Below are positions 34,701 to 42,532 of a DNA stretch of 55,967 nucleotides, one piece after another (within the stretch, counting starts at the first letter, position 1; every line of letters begins with the position of its first letter). Position numbers and translations under genes: made by a program. The notes beneath the pieces were generated by a model that did no database searches, was not told the origin of the DNA, and saw only the letters and a program-made list of their open reading frames with translations. Source of the DNA: an uncultured Porphyromonadaceae bacterium (GTDB taxonomy: Bacteria > Bacteroidota > Bacteroidia > Bacteroidales > Muribaculaceae); assembly GCA_947176915.1 (NCBI GenBank), contig CAMWSM010000006.1, positions 1 to 55,967 of the forward strand, read 5' to 3'.

Positions 34701-35940
34701 TGGTGCCACTAACGAATCTCAAAAGAATATCGAGAAACTCACCACCAATATCCTCATGTATCTTTCTCCTGTAGCTATGGAAACGGAAGGGGGCAATGAA
34801 GGTGATGATAACGGCGACGATAATAACGGCGATAATAATGGTGATAATAATGGCGGTGATGATCCTGTTGTTTCACCATTTGAGGAGACTCTGGAAAGCA
34901 CCGGACGCATAGCCCTTTATGTGGGTTATCCTGATCTTGAGGCATTGAAAGCAGAAGATAAGGATGAGAATGTGCATGAAGAGAAAGCCGTCTACGATTA
35001 TTTTGTGAAGACTTTCCCCGAGGGAACGGTTTTGTTCTCAGGCGATGCTGACCGTATAAAGGCAGAAGATTTTGATTGTGTATGGATTTCATGCGATCGA
35101 CCGGGTGTAGAGCAGGGTTGGATCAATCTCCCGTATGAGTTCTCAAATGATGCATTTATTGATATTCTTAAGGCATATACAGCGGCAGGAGGCAATCTTT
35201 ACCTCACCAAGTTCGCAGGACAGCTTGTGAATGCCATAGGGCGTTCAGAGGATGCACCGGATGTATTCTACTCCGGCGAAGGCAGCTTTAAGGATGATGA
35301 ATGGAGCATGAATATCGTCCATTATGACAACGACTGGTCCACTCATATCATCTTCACCGATCTTCCGATCAATGAAATGGACTATGGAAAAACCATCACT
35401 CTTATGAGCGGTTCTCATAATCGTGACGACCATAATTGTCTGTGGGATGTGAATAACTTCGGGACAGGCTATGATTTCATGGCTAAGAATAATGCCCGTA
35501 TTCTCGGCACATGGGGACATGAGGGGGGTATAAACGGTGCAGGACTTATAGAGTTCCTTCCCATTACAACCCGGGCTACTTCCGAGGATGGAATAGCAAA
35601 ACGTAAAGGCACTATCATCGTCAATGGTTTGGCAGCCTATGAGTGGGCACAGACAGGGGGTAAGAATGAGTCGCACGATAATATCGAGAAACTTACCACC
35701 AATATTCTAATGTATCTTTCTCCGGTGGCTCCCAAAACAGAGAATCCCGGTGATAACACCGGCAATGAAGGTGGCGACAACACCGGCAATGAAGGCGGTA
35801 CCACAGGAGTATCTCAAGTTGAATCAACCAATACAAAAGCAGATGGCTGGTATAATCTTCAGGGAATCCGCGTTGCAAATCCCGGAAAGGGTCTCTACAT
35901 TCTGGTTAGAAATAGTAAGACAATGAAAGTAATACGTTAA
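31723..35940 (+). CDS. Multidomain GH32-type fructan hydrolase with two DUF4960-like domains
   Basis: A secreted 1405-aa protein: signal peptide 1-25; a beta-sandwich (LamG-like) domain at about 28-232; a GH32 five-blade propeller at about 255-555; a GH32 C-terminal sandwich at about 570-720; DUF4960-like domains at about 745-1015 and 1060-1335, joined by an Asn/Asp/Gly linker; and a tail GWYNLQGIRVANPGKGLYIL resembling type IX sorting ends. The active-site motifs are unusual. WMNDPNG is WTNETHG (Glu273 where the nucleophile Asp is expected), RDP is RDT (Asp398), and EC is EM (Glu448). Activity on fructan is therefore not certain. It diverges from the fimbria operon. Confidence 0.9.
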   Translation: MRKITRQLLLGGAALLGGITPGIGAQVSNIQFSGSSFTDSRGGVSLPISGKFVAMEIAGAEGGKAWRTDGYTSLANGQLPQLINGNTMSATLRFAIDTYPIIGHERAEVSNNHETVDIAGCLNEGAKSGFAFKIERTGEYYVEIYVGGQLVKVKGTDRINLWEWTDLTVTVDGTNVCLYKNGAEVGSGNASAAGVKVGGSELRFGIGNRHDQLGGAEICGINGAYQSLTIDDTVSVPIFKGAYADLNIPAARYASDRFRALFHGQPGQNWTNETHGLFYNKNDRKYHAFYQKTGSAPIMSHQHWGHIVSNDLITWRDEKPALAPSEYYDIKGCWSGCVFADEAFNNGNPTIIYTGVDFAKPYVATAFCDDPQNMRDWHKDASNPVAALTETPVGDGRDTYFYRDGNNAYFIVGAKDAVHYYQWNGSKWNYKGEFYHTQDGIDNGHNTEMPNVTNMGGGKWLMTTSPLAGAYGTTCLYRVGALSDGKFVNYSAAEKVDLFGCDGYGLLSPSITTTPDGRIVALGIVPDKMPTQVNIDLGYAHLYSLPREWRLDANGKLLQTPAKEIYGKRDLSSKFTLAEQTLDGYVSLQNVRGRAAEVSATFTVGDDPFGFTFYKNAKGKGGILSYNPSNGEFALDMKDLPRLQDDGNKNRFSAVLPIHPVKGEDFKIQMFIDHSIIDIFVNDRYAASVRVYPTDDASDLIEVFAEGPTKLKSLEAYLLGQGGDTYGEPIVPPTPPKPEKLETSGKVAFYVGYNTLEEAFNNVEAKATYEYFTKAFPQGTVIFPQDADKITTDNFDVVWINCDRRDVAQGWKNLPDAFKNDTFVNALKTFNQKGGNLYLSTFATQLTVAIGRLAESDAPNVFYSGPGDDKDDKWQTNIKPYETDWSTHSIFSGLPVASADYGKLITLMSGENHREDHNCMWDLNNFGGYEAFTSRTNSEVLGTWGHNGGQNGAGIIEFYPMNQTRATDPAQLQQRKGTIIVNGLAACEWYPVDGATNESQKNIEKLTTNILMYLSPVAMETEGGNEGDDNGDDNNGDNNGDNNGGDDPVVSPFEETLESTGRIALYVGYPDLEALKAEDKDENVHEEKAVYDYFVKTFPEGTVLFSGDADRIKAEDFDCVWISCDRPGVEQGWINLPYEFSNDAFIDILKAYTAAGGNLYLTKFAGQLVNAIGRSEDAPDVFYSGEGSFKDDEWSMNIVHYDNDWSTHIIFTDLPINEMDYGKTITLMSGSHNRDDHNCLWDVNNFGTGYDFMAKNNARILGTWGHEGGINGAGLIEFLPITTRATSEDGIAKRKGTIIVNGLAAYEWAQTGGKNESHDNIEKLTTNILMYLSPVAPKTENPGDNTGNEGGDNTGNEGGTTGVSQVESTNTKADGWYNLQGIRVANPGKGLYILVRNSKTMKVIR

Positions 35941-35974
35941 GTAGGTTTGCGAGGATTGTTTTTAAGTTCCTGAA

Positions 35975-36009
35975 AAAGGGGGGATTGCCTTAAGGCAATC
36001 CCCCCCTTT
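35975..36009. terminator. Bidirectional terminator between the GH32 and MscS-family genes
   Basis: A near-perfect stem, AAAGGGGGGATTGCC paired with GGCAATCCCCCCTTT around a TTAA loop, with one extra C on the right arm. It lies 35 bp after the GH32 stop and just past the stop of the convergent channel gene, so it can serve both. Confidence 0.9.
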
Positions 36010-36011
36010 GA

Positions 36012-37829
36012 TTATTCCTCATGCTTATGGTATCTGGGTAAGGAATCGGCTCGGTGGTCGTAGAAATGAGTAGCGACAAGGTCGATGCCTGCGTCTTTGA
36101 AGTTATCCTGGATATGTTCAAGGAGAGCTGAGGTTATATCAGGCATATCGGAGGCTTTCTTGATATATGCGTTGAGCTGATAGCTCATATAAAAGTCATT
36201 GAGTTCCATTTCGAGCACGAAAGGACGCGGCTGTGAGAGGACACCTTCTGTCTGGAGAGCGGATTTTATAAGAAGCTCATGCACGAGACGCCAGGGGACA
36301 TCGTAGCACATTGTCATTGTGGTGTGTATAATCAACCCGTATTCACGAGCCGAGGCACTGTAATTGACAGTATCAGACGACATTATGAAGGAGTTGGGGA
36401 TGGTTACCACTTCATTCTTTATGGTCCGTAGACGGGTTACGAATGGGGTTTTCTCAATGACAGTCCCAATCGTATCCTTCACCTTTATGAAGTCGCCGGT
36501 CTTGAAAGGGCGCATATATGTAATCACGAAGCCGGCTATGAAGTTTGAGATCACTGTGCTTGACCCTAATGAAACGATAAGACCTACAAATACGGAGATG
36601 CCTTGGAACACTCCTGACTCCGCACCCGGCAGATAGGGATAGATCATCGCTATCATAAAAGCGTAGAGCAGGAATCGGATAATATTGAATGTGGGGTGCG
36701 CCCATTCAGGATAAAAACCGTTGATCTTGAGGTTTCCTCTCTCTATCTCCTCTGAAATGTAGCGTAGACCTTTCACTATATATTTCACACAATACCATAT
36801 TACGGCAATTATGAATAGATTAGGAACATACTCCACCACCGATTTCACCACCATCCGGATAGGATCAATGATATAGAAGAATATCTTCAGGGCGAGATTT
36901 TCTGTCTGAGGGAATATTGAGAAGAGGATAGGGACCGTGAATACCAACAGGATAAGGAGGAGCAGATAGCGCAAGATATTGCTCAGCCATATAAGGAGTT
37001 CGCCGAGTCGGTGAGTATTCAGGAGTTCGTAATCACGCACTACCACAGGTTTCAGTTTGTTCTCTCTAAAATCCACAATCTTCCTGCGAAGTTTCCGGAA
37101 AAGCCAGTTGATCAGTTTCACCATGAGGAACTGCATGAACAGCACGAGGATAAAAAGCACTCCCCGGCGTATGATCTGCCAGAAACTGTTTTCATTCCTC
37201 ATGTATTCGATTTTATTGCTCAGAATCCTTCCGTAGCGTTCGGCGAGATCTTCCTGAGTTGTGCCCTGCCAAAGGGCATCCTGCTCGGTTACCGTCATAA
37301 TCATACGGTCGCCATACATTATATCGATATAATTATCGTTGACAAGAGTATGGATGGAATCTTTGCGTAACCGATGGTTGTTTCCGATCTTTGAAACTGC
37401 TTCCGAGATCATTTCAGCTCTGTCGATGGGGGAATATCCCCCTTTTGCCGCGTATAGAAGGAAAAGCGTATCCTCATTCACTACCACGGGCACACCCGGC
37501 GTTACTTTCCGCAGGGAATCTATCCTATGCAATTGTTCGGCACGTTTCAGGGAATCCTCTTTGTGATGCTTCCCTCGCGCGTCATCGAGTTCGCTGCGGA
37601 GTGCCATCTCGTTCAGTTTCATCTCCTGGATCTGAAGAGTCAGTTCATGGAGCCGGATAGAATCTAATTTTGCTCTCTCGTCTGCAGAGAGGGCGGCAGT
37701 GTCGGCTGCATTCTCTTCAAAGGCGGTCTGGAGCATTTCTCCCGCGCGTTTGATGAACTGTCCTTCGGCGATGGGGGGACAGGCGATCATTATAATAAAA
37801 AGAAATAGAAAAGGGGTGAATCGTCTCAT
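36012..37829 (-). CDS. Large MscS-family mechanosensitive channel
   Basis: From the ATG at 37829 the protein is 605 aa; the longer frame begins with TTG. It has a signal peptide, a periplasmic region with coiled-coil character (about 45-90), several membrane helices between about 215 and 440, then the MscS core: SLGSSTVISNFIAGFVITYMRPF (pore helix and beta domain), TGDFIKVKDTIGTVIEK, and the cytosolic domain ending near YDHRAD. Channels of this class release solutes on osmotic downshock. It sits convergent to the GH32 gene and has no visible functional link to it. Confidence 0.93.
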   Translation of the reverse strand: MRRFTPFLFLFIIMIACPPIAEGQFIKRAGEMLQTAFEENAADTAALSADERAKLDSIRLHELTLQIQEMKLNEMALRSELDDARGKHHKEDSLKRAEQLHRIDSLRKVTPGVPVVVNEDTLFLLYAAKGGYSPIDRAEMISEAVSKIGNNHRLRKDSIHTLVNDNYIDIMYGDRMIMTVTEQDALWQGTTQEDLAERYGRILSNKIEYMRNENSFWQIIRRGVLFILVLFMQFLMVKLINWLFRKLRRKIVDFRENKLKPVVVRDYELLNTHRLGELLIWLSNILRYLLLLILLVFTVPILFSIFPQTENLALKIFFYIIDPIRMVVKSVVEYVPNLFIIAVIWYCVKYIVKGLRYISEEIERGNLKINGFYPEWAHPTFNIIRFLLYAFMIAMIYPYLPGAESGVFQGISVFVGLIVSLGSSTVISNFIAGFVITYMRPFKTGDFIKVKDTIGTVIEKTPFVTRLRTIKNEVVTIPNSFIMSSDTVNYSASAREYGLIIHTTMTMCYDVPWRLVHELLIKSALQTEGVLSQPRPFVLEMELNDFYMSYQLNAYIKKASDMPDITSALLEHIQDNFKDAGIDLVATHFYDHRADSLPRYHKHEE

Positions 37830-37960
37830 AACACCTGTTTCTTCAAGAAATCTAAAACTCAACAAAGTTATAAAAAATAGAAGATATATCTTCCAAAATT
37901 AAAAAAATTCATACGTCATTGCGAACTGGTTGTGGCGCTTGCCCCCGTGAGTAGCGGAAA

Positions 37961-38119
37961 TTTGTTGCAAAGGATATAACAAAAAGGATTTGTACACGTC
38001 AAAGTCGTTTTTTTATACATCCCCTTTAGAACCCGGATTATAATTTTGCAGAGCGAATCAATACGAGGCATTATGAGAAAGCCTTTGTGATTTTACAACT
38101 AATATTTTTCTACAAACAA
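37961..38119 (+). promoter_or_regulatory. Control region of the free-standing DUF4960 gene
   Basis: It contains TTTGTTGCAA (37961-37970), identical to a word at 31271 and matching the core of the repeats before the sensor gene. A perfect -7 box TAATTTTG follows at 38041-38048, and the leader motif TTTTCTACAAACAA at 38106-38119. The -7 box to leader-motif gap is 57 bp, against 62 bp for the GH32 gene and 55 bp for the fimbria operon. No good -33 TTTG is present. Confidence 0.68.
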
Positions 38120-38141
38120 CAAATAACAAAAACGAATCAAC

Positions 38142-39218
38142 ATGAAGAAAATCTTTACTCTCGCCGTGGGTGCTATTTTTGGTGTAGCCACCATGACAGC
38201 CGCCGAGCCAACCGTGGCAATGCTCATTGGATATGACAACACATCTAATGAAAATGCTCAAGAGAGCGCAGCAGCCAAATGGTTTGAAACTGCCTATCCC
38301 GAAGGAGTTATCATCACTCCCTCCGATCTTGCCAAGATTGACGCTAAGGAGATAGGAGCAATATGGGTGCATATAGACCGCCTCGGAATGGGAATGGGCT
38401 ACGACAATCTCCCGGCAGAATTTAAGGATGCAACTCCGGCTCTTAAGAAATATGTGGAGGAAGGGGGATCGCTCTACCTTTCAAAGCATGCCACACAGAT
38501 GGTGCATGAACTCGGAAGAATCGAAGCAGCCTACGCACCCGGAATATTTGGTGATGGCGATGGGGGCGCAGGTAATGACGTATGGTGTCTGAATGCTTAT
38601 CTCGGTTCGATGATGACCTACGTGGCTGATGCAGATCCGACTCAGATTTATGACCGTACCACTCATCCTATTTACGACGGCATGGAGCTTTGGGATGCCC
38701 ATTCGGAGAAAATTTCCGACTATCCCCATCCTGCCTATCCTATCCTCGGCACGGCGGACGGCAGTTCAATCCATCGTGAGGATCATAACTGTATGTGGGA
38801 TCTTAACGCATACACATGGACAGCTGAAGGAAAGAATACCCTTGAGAAATTTGAAAACCAGTATAATTGTGTAGTGCTCGGGACATGGGGTCATGTGCAG
38901 GACTATTGTGTAGCCGGTATTGTGGAATTCAAGCCTACAGAGACTGTGAAAGGTTCTATCATCGCCAATGGTCTTGCCGCTTGTGAGTGGGCACCGCGTA
39001 CAGCCAACAACACATATCACAGCAACCTAACTAAATTGACTGCCAACACTCTCAATTATCTTGCCGAGAAGAATACGACAAGCGTGAGCAATCTTGTTCA
39101 GGATGTTGAAGGAGAGACTGTCTACTATAATCTCCAGGGAGTCAGAGTGGCTAAACCTTCAAATGGTATCTTTATCTCCGTCGCAAATGGCAAAGCCAAG
39201 AAAATCGTTATAAAATAA
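38142..39218 (+). CDS. Secreted DUF4960-like protein with type IX-like C-terminal tail
   Basis: A 358-aa protein with signal peptide MKKIFTLAVGAIFGVATMTAA, a single DUF4960-like domain (about 24-310), and the tail YYNLQGVRVAKPSNGIFISV ending in KKIVIK. The domain shares with the two GH32-linked copies the motifs VxMLIGYDNT, an early acidic strand, EGGSLYLSKHATQ, REDHNCMWDL, VVLGTWGHVQ, and ANGLAACEW. The alternating strand/helix order suggests a glutamine-amidotransferase-like fold, but no catalytic Cys triad is evident. A fructan-binding role is inferred from context. It is transcribed alone from its own promoter. Confidence 0.88.
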   Translation: MKKIFTLAVGAIFGVATMTAAEPTVAMLIGYDNTSNENAQESAAAKWFETAYPEGVIITPSDLAKIDAKEIGAIWVHIDRLGMGMGYDNLPAEFKDATPALKKYVEEGGSLYLSKHATQMVHELGRIEAAYAPGIFGDGDGGAGNDVWCLNAYLGSMMTYVADADPTQIYDRTTHPIYDGMELWDAHSEKISDYPHPAYPILGTADGSSIHREDHNCMWDLNAYTWTAEGKNTLEKFENQYNCVVLGTWGHVQDYCVAGIVEFKPTETVKGSIIANGLAACEWAPRTANNTYHSNLTKLTANTLNYLAEKNTTSVSNLVQDVEGETVYYNLQGVRVAKPSNGIFISVANGKAKKIVIK

Positions 39219-39238
39219 GCAATTTCTCTCCGGGAGCA

Positions 39239-39369
39239 GGGGCAGTCCTCTGCCCCGGTCTGTCTCAGTAAAAATCCCCGTGGAGAATACATTTTTACTC
39301 TCCACGGGGATTTTTACTGGGATAGGTCGGGCGAAGGGACTCGCCCTACTCCCAGGAGGGCGAGTCCCT
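39239..39369. repeat. Cluster of three hairpins between the DUF4960 gene and the toxin-antitoxin pair
   Basis: Three inverted repeats lie in this gap. GGGGCAG/CTGCCCC is at 39239-39256. A perfect 21-bp stem (39266-39286 with 39299-39319) has a 12-nt loop and a T-rich right arm, and can end transcription of the DUF4960 gene. AGGGACTCGCCCT with its complement is at 39335-39347 and 39357-39369. The first and third resemble REP-like units; a related GGGGCAG hairpin occurs at 55892-55908. Confidence 0.75.
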
Positions 39370-39449
39370 GCTGCCGGGGAGTTTCATTACAATTAAAATA
39401 ATAGGGATAATCAATAATTTGCTTTTTCATTCGTTATAAAGGAAAGATG

Positions 39450-39474
39450 ACCAATTTGGTAACCAATAAATTTG
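39450..39474 (+). promoter_or_regulatory. Operator and -7 box of the toxin-antitoxin pair
   Basis: The palindrome ACCAATTTGGT at 39450-39460 is followed by a perfect -7 box TAAATTTG at 39467-39474. The box ends only 7 bp before the antitoxin ATG, so the transcript would be leaderless or nearly so. The palindrome overlapping the promoter suits antitoxin autorepression. Confidence 0.55.
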
Positions 39475-39481
39475 TATAGAT

Positions 39482-39715
39482 ATGGAAATCATCAGCACAA
39501 GAGAATTCCGGGCGAATCAGACGGCGGTATTGACCAAAGTCAAGAATGGAGATTCTATAATCTTGAAATCCAGAGTGGGTAGTTTCAAGATATTGCCGGT
39601 TACGGAGGAGGATACCCTTACGGAGAGAATATGTAAAGGCTTGCGTGAGGCTAAAATGATTGTAGATGGGAAAATTGAAGGTATATCTTTAGAAGAGGCA
39701 CTCCATGAATTATGA
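39482..39715 (+). CDS. Phd/YefM-type antitoxin
   Basis: A 77-aa protein with the N-terminal DNA-binding fold of this family (MEIISTREFRANQTAVLTKVKNGDSIILKS) and a charged C-terminal part that would wrap the toxin. The next gene overlaps its end by 11 bp, the usual antitoxin-first arrangement. It probably neutralises the downstream RelE/ParE-like toxin and represses the shared promoter. Confidence 0.85.
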   Translation: MEIISTREFRANQTAVLTKVKNGDSIILKSRVGSFKILPVTEEDTLTERICKGLREAKMIVDGKIEGISLEEALHEL

Positions 39716-40043
39716 AATCAAGTTGACTAAATCCTTCTTGAAGAGTCTTAAAGCTCTCTCCAAAAGATATAGATCTATTAAAGAGGATTTGAGTATTTTT
39801 TCAGAATCACTAAAGGATAATCCATTTCAGGGAGTAGAATTATCTCCCGGTATCAGGAAAATCCGTATGGCTATTTCTTCTAAAGGGAAAGGAAAGTCGG
39901 GAGGGGCACGTGTTATTACTATGACTACAATTATTTCTGAGGAATCAGGTAAGATTGTTATGGTTGCGATTTATGATAAATCCGATCAAGAGACTGTTGA
40001 TGTGGAAGTCATCAAGAGATTGATAAAGGAGCTGGAGCTGTAG
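39705..40043 (+). CDS. RelE/ParE-superfamily toxin
   Basis: A 112-aa basic protein beginning MNYEIKLTKSFLKSLKALSKRYRSIKEDL, the two-helix start of RelE/ParE folds, followed by a central IRKIRMAISSKGKGKSGGARVITM strand region and the C-terminal IYDKSDQETVD strand. Members either cut mRNA on the ribosome or inhibit gyrase; which applies here cannot be read. It overlaps the antitoxin by 11 bp and converges with the Sel1 gene, whose stop is 3 bp away. Confidence 0.85.
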   Translation: MNYEIKLTKSFLKSLKALSKRYRSIKEDLSIFSESLKDNPFQGVELSPGIRKIRMAISSKGKGKSGGARVITMTTIISEESGKIVMVAIYDKSDQETVDVEVIKRLIKELEL

Positions 40044-40046
40044 GGA

Positions 40047-40976
40047 TTAAGGGACGGGAAAAAGATTCCGGGTGGCTTCCTCGGCATTTGTTATGCCTGC
40101 GGCGGCCGCTTTTTCATACCAATATTGTGGAGAAAGCATTTCCTTTCGGATCTCCTCATCCTTCACTATACTACGGATTATATCGCTATAGTTTTTTTCG
40201 GAAAACGCATCGGGGAATATTTCAAGAAGCTCGGCAATAACGAATGCGGCGGAAGGCTCACCGCCTAAAGCCCCCTTTAGAAAATATTCAGTGGAGAGCT
40301 GATGATTATACGGGACACCCTCCCCCCGGGAATAGGCATCGCCAAGCAGAGCCATTGCGCGGGCATCGCCTCTGTCTGCCATGTTTTTCAACAATTCAGC
40401 ACGTTTTATCCCTGCCTCGCGAATCCCTCCGCGGGCGGCCTTGCGATACAGTTGGAGCGCGCCGATGGTATCGGTTTCTCCTCCCAATCCTTCGCAAAAC
40501 AGGTCGGCAAGCTGCGCCTCCGCGCTATGTATGCCGGCATCTGCCGCTATGCCGAACCATTCCCTTGCCTTTCCGAAATCCTGCTCCACCGCCATTCCCG
40601 AGGCGTAAAGATAGCCTAAATTGTTGGCAGCCCCCGGATCGCCCGCTTCCACAGCCTTGCTCAGCCAAAAGAGAGCGGAATCAATATCCTTATCCACATA
40701 TTCCCCTTTGAAATAGCGGAATCCCAGATAATTCATGGCTTTGGCGTTCCCTCTGTCGGCAGCTTCCAGATAAAGGGCGGTGCTGCGGGCAGAATCCACT
40801 TCAATTGAATCATACCCTATGTCGTGAAGCCGGGCAAGGTTATATATCGCTTCTCCATCTCCCCGGTCAGCTTTTTGCGAGAGCGAGCGCACGCTTTCGC
40901 GCACTCCGTCAGGCACGGCGGCAAGAGAGACTGCCACCGCACCCAGAAAAATAGGGATAAAGAGTCGGCTCTTCAT
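40047..40976 (-). CDS. Secreted Sel1-like repeat protein
   Basis: A 309-aa protein with a signal peptide (1-20) and about six Sel1-type helical repeats of roughly 36 aa, for example GEAIYNLARLHDIGYD, AKAMNYLGFRYFKGEYVDKDIDSALFW, GAANNLGYLYASGMAVEQDFGKAREW and AEAQLADLFCEGLG. These solenoids mediate protein contacts. It is the last gene of the mgtE-mutS-porW-porX operon, 8 bp after porX, so a periplasmic partner role linked to secretion or the envelope is possible but unproved. Confidence 0.88.
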   Translation of the reverse strand: MKSRLFIPIFLGAVAVSLAAVPDGVRESVRSLSQKADRGDGEAIYNLARLHDIGYDSIEVDSARSTALYLEAADRGNAKAMNYLGFRYFKGEYVDKDIDSALFWLSKAVEAGDPGAANNLGYLYASGMAVEQDFGKAREWFGIAADAGIHSAEAQLADLFCEGLGGETDTIGALQLYRKAARGGIREAGIKRAELLKNMADRGDARAMALLGDAYSRGEGVPYNHQLSTEYFLKGALGGEPSAAFVIAELLEIFPDAFSEKNYSDIIRSIVKDEEIRKEMLSPQYWYEKAAAAGITNAEEATRNLFPVP

Positions 40977-40984
40977 AAAAAAGA

Positions 40985-42520
40985 TTATTTCGGAGTGAGG
41001 GTTACAAGGGGGACGAGCATCTCCTGAAGCGATATTCCACCATGCTGGAAAGTGCCCGTGTAATACTGCACGTAGTAGTTGTAGTTATTGGGATAGGAGA
41101 AGAAATCCTCATTCATGGCATATATGAATGTGCTCGAAAGGTTAGGCGCGGGAAGTCCGAAACGCTTGGGATCCTTCATCTCATACACCTGCTTATGATT
41201 GTAGTTGAGATTTTTCCCTACCTTATATCGGAGGTTCGTATTGGTGTTGCGGTCGCCAACTACCTTAATGGGATTGTCGACTCGGATTGTTCCGTGGTCG
41301 GTCGTAACGATCACCTTGAAGCCCATCTCCGCCACTCTGCGGAATATGTCGAGTGTAGAGGAATGGCGGAACCATGACTCCGTTAGAGAACGGTAGGCGG
41401 CATCCGAATTGGCCAATTCACGAATCATTTTCGACTCCGTACGGGCATGAGAAAGCATATCAATGAAATTCATCACCACTACATTCAGAGGCACATCCTT
41501 CAGTTGCTTTATGGTGCGCAGGAATTTCTCACCTGCCGAGGAGTCGTTAAGCTTGTTATAAGTGAACTGCTCCTTGCGGCGGAAACGGTCCAGCTGGGTC
41601 TTGATGAGTTCGCTCTCATGGATATTCAGACCCTCATCTTCATCTTCGTCAACCCATAGATTCGGGAACATTTCTGAAATCTGGAGCGGCATCAATCCTG
41701 CGAAGATGGCATTGCGGGCATATTGAGTGGAGGTTGGAAGAATAGTGGTGTAGAGCTCCTCCTCCATGTTGAACCATTCCGAGAGCAGGGGCTGCACTAC
41801 TTTCCATTGGTCGAGACGGAAATTATCGATAAGGAAGAAGCAAACTTTCTCCCCCTTGTCGAGAATAGGGAACACCCTGCGGCGGAAAATCTCGTTGCTC
41901 ATCAGAGGATGTTCTTCTGAATTTACCCATCCTTCATATTCTCTCTTTACAAATTTGCAGAAATTGCTGTTGGCATCTCGCTTCTGCATAAGGAGCAGTT
42001 CCTCCATTGCGTTGTCGGTGCCTGAGAGTTTCAATTCCCAATATACGAGACGGCGATATACCTCCATCCATTCCTCGATTGATGAGGCAGCGTTTATTTC
42101 CCCTGCAAGCACACGGAAATCCTGCTGATAGCCGGATGAGGTCTGGGCTGCCACGAGTTCCCCGCTATGTAGATTCTTCTTTATGGAGAGTAGAATCTGA
42201 TTGGGATTCACCGGTTTGATGAGATAGTCGGCGATACGGTTTCCGATTGCCTGATTCATAAGGTTCTCCTCCTCGCTTTTCGTTATCATGATTACGGGGA
42301 GTTCAGGATGAGCCAGGTTTATTCGTGAGAGGGTTTCCAATCCGGACAATCCGGGCATGTTCTCATCGAGCAGGACAAGACTGAAACGCTCCGCCTCAAG
42401 CATATCAAGGGCATCGCTGCCGTTGGAAACTGTAGCGAGATTATAGCCTTTGGCTTTTAGAAACATTATATGGGGCTTGAGGAGGTCGATCTCATCATCC
42501 ACCCAGAGAATTTTATCCAT
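40985..42520 (-). CDS. porX: PorX-like response regulator with PglZ domain
   Basis: A 511-aa protein whose receiver domain (1-118) has phospho-acceptor Asp52 in LVLLDENMPG and Lys102 in YLIKPVNP. The rest is an alkaline-phosphatase-like PglZ domain with FFLIDNFRLDQW, TTILPTSTQYARNAIFAG, VVVMNFIDMLSH, VIVTTDHGTI and FQHGGISLQEMLVP, which supply the expected metal ligands. PorX, with PorY, controls type IX secretion in Porphyromonas and is reported to cleave nucleotides. Twelve bp separate it from the preceding TPR lipoprotein gene, also linked to that system. Confidence 0.94.
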   Translation of the reverse strand: MDKILWVDDEIDLLKPHIMFLKAKGYNLATVSNGSDALDMLEAERFSLVLLDENMPGLSGLETLSRINLAHPELPVIMITKSEEENLMNQAIGNRIADYLIKPVNPNQILLSIKKNLHSGELVAAQTSSGYQQDFRVLAGEINAASSIEEWMEVYRRLVYWELKLSGTDNAMEELLLMQKRDANSNFCKFVKREYEGWVNSEEHPLMSNEIFRRRVFPILDKGEKVCFFLIDNFRLDQWKVVQPLLSEWFNMEEELYTTILPTSTQYARNAIFAGLMPLQISEMFPNLWVDEDEDEGLNIHESELIKTQLDRFRRKEQFTYNKLNDSSAGEKFLRTIKQLKDVPLNVVVMNFIDMLSHARTESKMIRELANSDAAYRSLTESWFRHSSTLDIFRRVAEMGFKVIVTTDHGTIRVDNPIKVVGDRNTNTNLRYKVGKNLNYNHKQVYEMKDPKRFGLPAPNLSSTFIYAMNEDFFSYPNNYNYYVQYYTGTFQHGGISLQEMLVPLVTLTPK

Positions 42521-42532
42521 AGTTTTTAGTTT

